Below are positions 63,550-64,000 of a stretch of DNA of 64,000 nucleotides, piece after piece. A program made the translations under genes and the position numbers. Location of the stretch: positions 1 to 64,000 of the forward strand of contig JAJDUZ010000027.1 in NCBI GenBank assembly GCA_022826385.1. The letters are read 5' to 3'. The stretch comes from Silicimonas sp. GTDB lineage: Bacteria; Pseudomonadota; Alphaproteobacteria; Rhodobacterales; Rhodobacteraceae. The stretch's first letter is position 1. Each line of letters begins with the position of its first letter. The notes beneath the pieces are model-generated. The model was not told the DNA's origin and did not search any database. It was given only the letters and a program-made list of their open reading frames with translations.

Positions 63550-63574
63550 AATTGGTAAGATCAAGTGACCAATT
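63550..63574. promoter_or_regulatory. Inverted repeat before glcD, possible GntR/GlcC operator
   Basis: AATTGGT-N11-ACCAATT, with perfect 7-bp arms, 14 nt before the glcD ATG and abutting the GGGAG Shine-Dalgarno. TGGT/ACCA half-sites are typical of FadR-group GntR proteins such as GlcC. As RNA it could also form a hairpin that affects translation. The regulator gene is not in view. Confidence 0.5.
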
Positions 63575-63589
63575 CTGAACTACATAGCG

Positions 63590-64000
63590 CTAAGTGAACG
63601 GTATGACCAGCCCGACAACGATCAGCAGCACCCCTGCCACGAAGTTGGTGCGGGACAAGGCACGTTGTGACTTTATCAGACGTCGGGCGCGATCGACAAA
63701 AACCGAAAGGATCAGGTTCCCAATCAGAGGGACGATCATGGACAGGAAACAAATCGCCGCAATGTCATTCCACGTCAGTTGGTCCAGATCAAAGAAACCC
63801 GGCAACACGCCCATATAGAACAGGATGGCCTTGGGGTTGCCAAGGATGACGGCCAGACCAGCCAAGAAACCGGCCCACATGCCCGGACGCGTCAGCCGAC
63901 TGTCCGATGCAATCGTCTTGTCGCGGTGCTTGATCACCAGCCAGCCCATGACAAGGAACGTGATGCAGGCGACCCACCTTAGAACCAACATGAAGTCAGA
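63590..64000 (-). CDS. LysE family translocator (partial, 5' end beyond window)
   Basis: The ORF is open at the window edge, so only the C-terminal part, about 137 residues, is seen. It has four hydrophobic segments, with GFLAGLAVILGNPKAILFYMGVLPGFF (quoted short: ILGNPKAILFYMGVLPGFF), the LysE/RhtB motif, and a C-terminal helix. Family members export amino acids or derivatives. It is on the same strand upstream of glcD, 53 nt away. Confidence 0.88.
   Translation of the reverse strand, partial: SDFMLVLRWVACITFLVMGWLVIKHRDKTIASDSRLTRPGMWAGFLAGLAVILGNPKAILFYMGVLPGFFDLDQLTWNDIAAICFLSMIVPLIGNLILSVFVDRARRLIKSQRALSRTNFVAGVLLIVVGLVIPFT

Overview
The window is chromosomal DNA of a marine-type alphaproteobacterium, most likely a Rhodobacterales (Roseobacter group) member. 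The clues are the high GC content, the alphaproteobacterial forms of GshA, GyrB, PyrC and NADP-Icd, a 44-residue aa3 oxidase subunit IV, small genes joined by 4-nt start/stop overlaps, and a ROSE-type thermometer with an alphaproteobacterial RpoH promoter. I see no rRNA, tRNA, CRISPR array, insertion sequence or prophage. The content is almost entirely housekeeping and central metabolism, and gene density is very high.

Layout. 1-2,205: rplJ-rplL with an L10-type leader and a terminator, plus an orphan low-GC membrane ORF; rpoB probably starts just beyond base 1. 2,206-4,223: a TPR-sulfotransferase and a small rhodanese. 4,220-8,432: a tightly overlapped molybdenum-cofactor operon (fdhD, a 48-codon ORF, mobA, mobB, an unassigned 283-aa ORF, moeA). 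8,490-9,678: azlCD and a cytochrome oxidase subunit IV micro-gene. 9,766-17,658: a minus-strand fatty-acid beta-oxidation block (two MerR regulators, acyl-CoA dehydrogenase, GST, thiolase, FadJ-like enzyme). 17,736-19,998: two PaaI thioesterases coupled to a MATE exporter. 19,995-21,708: arsC, pyrD and DUF952. 21,801-29,776: a periplasmic 5'-nucleotidase, YqgE, a DsbD-N protein and an RND pump with its fusion protein. 29,867-32,074: moaB, a uracil-DNA glycosylase, an 88-aa ORF and plsY. 32,152-34,921: a degenerate dihydroorotase, a membrane ORF and pyrB. 35,207-45,581: gshA, a membrane protein, GNAT, rsmE, ubiA, an OmpA protein and its coiled-coil partner, and gyrB. 45,648-50,181: aroQ, DUF3228, trhO, pncA and icd. 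50,178-57,369: LysR with SbtA, a hydrolase-OsmC fusion, and deoC with a two-domain aldehyde dehydrogenase. 57,514-59,611: hsp20 under a predicted RNA thermometer and two secreted trypsin-like proteases. 59,684-64,000: glcDEF for glycolate oxidation and a truncated LysE exporter.

How it fits together. The Moco operon plus the distant moaB supports molybdoenzymes, including a formate dehydrogenase matured by FdhD. The beta-oxidation block feeds acetyl-CoA to the TCA cycle (icd). DeoC and the adjacent aldehyde dehydrogenase would carry deoxyribose carbon through acetaldehyde toward acetate. GlcDEF recovers glycolate, a common phytoplankton exudate.

I found no obvious large novel system. The items most worth a second look are the 48-codon ORF wedged between fdhD and mobA with 4-nt overlaps on both sides, the ROSE/RpoH arrangement at hsp20, a uracil-DNA glycosylase with too few cysteines for an Fe-S cluster, a dihydroorotase missing its metal-binding histidines, and a 22-bp dispersed intergenic repeat.
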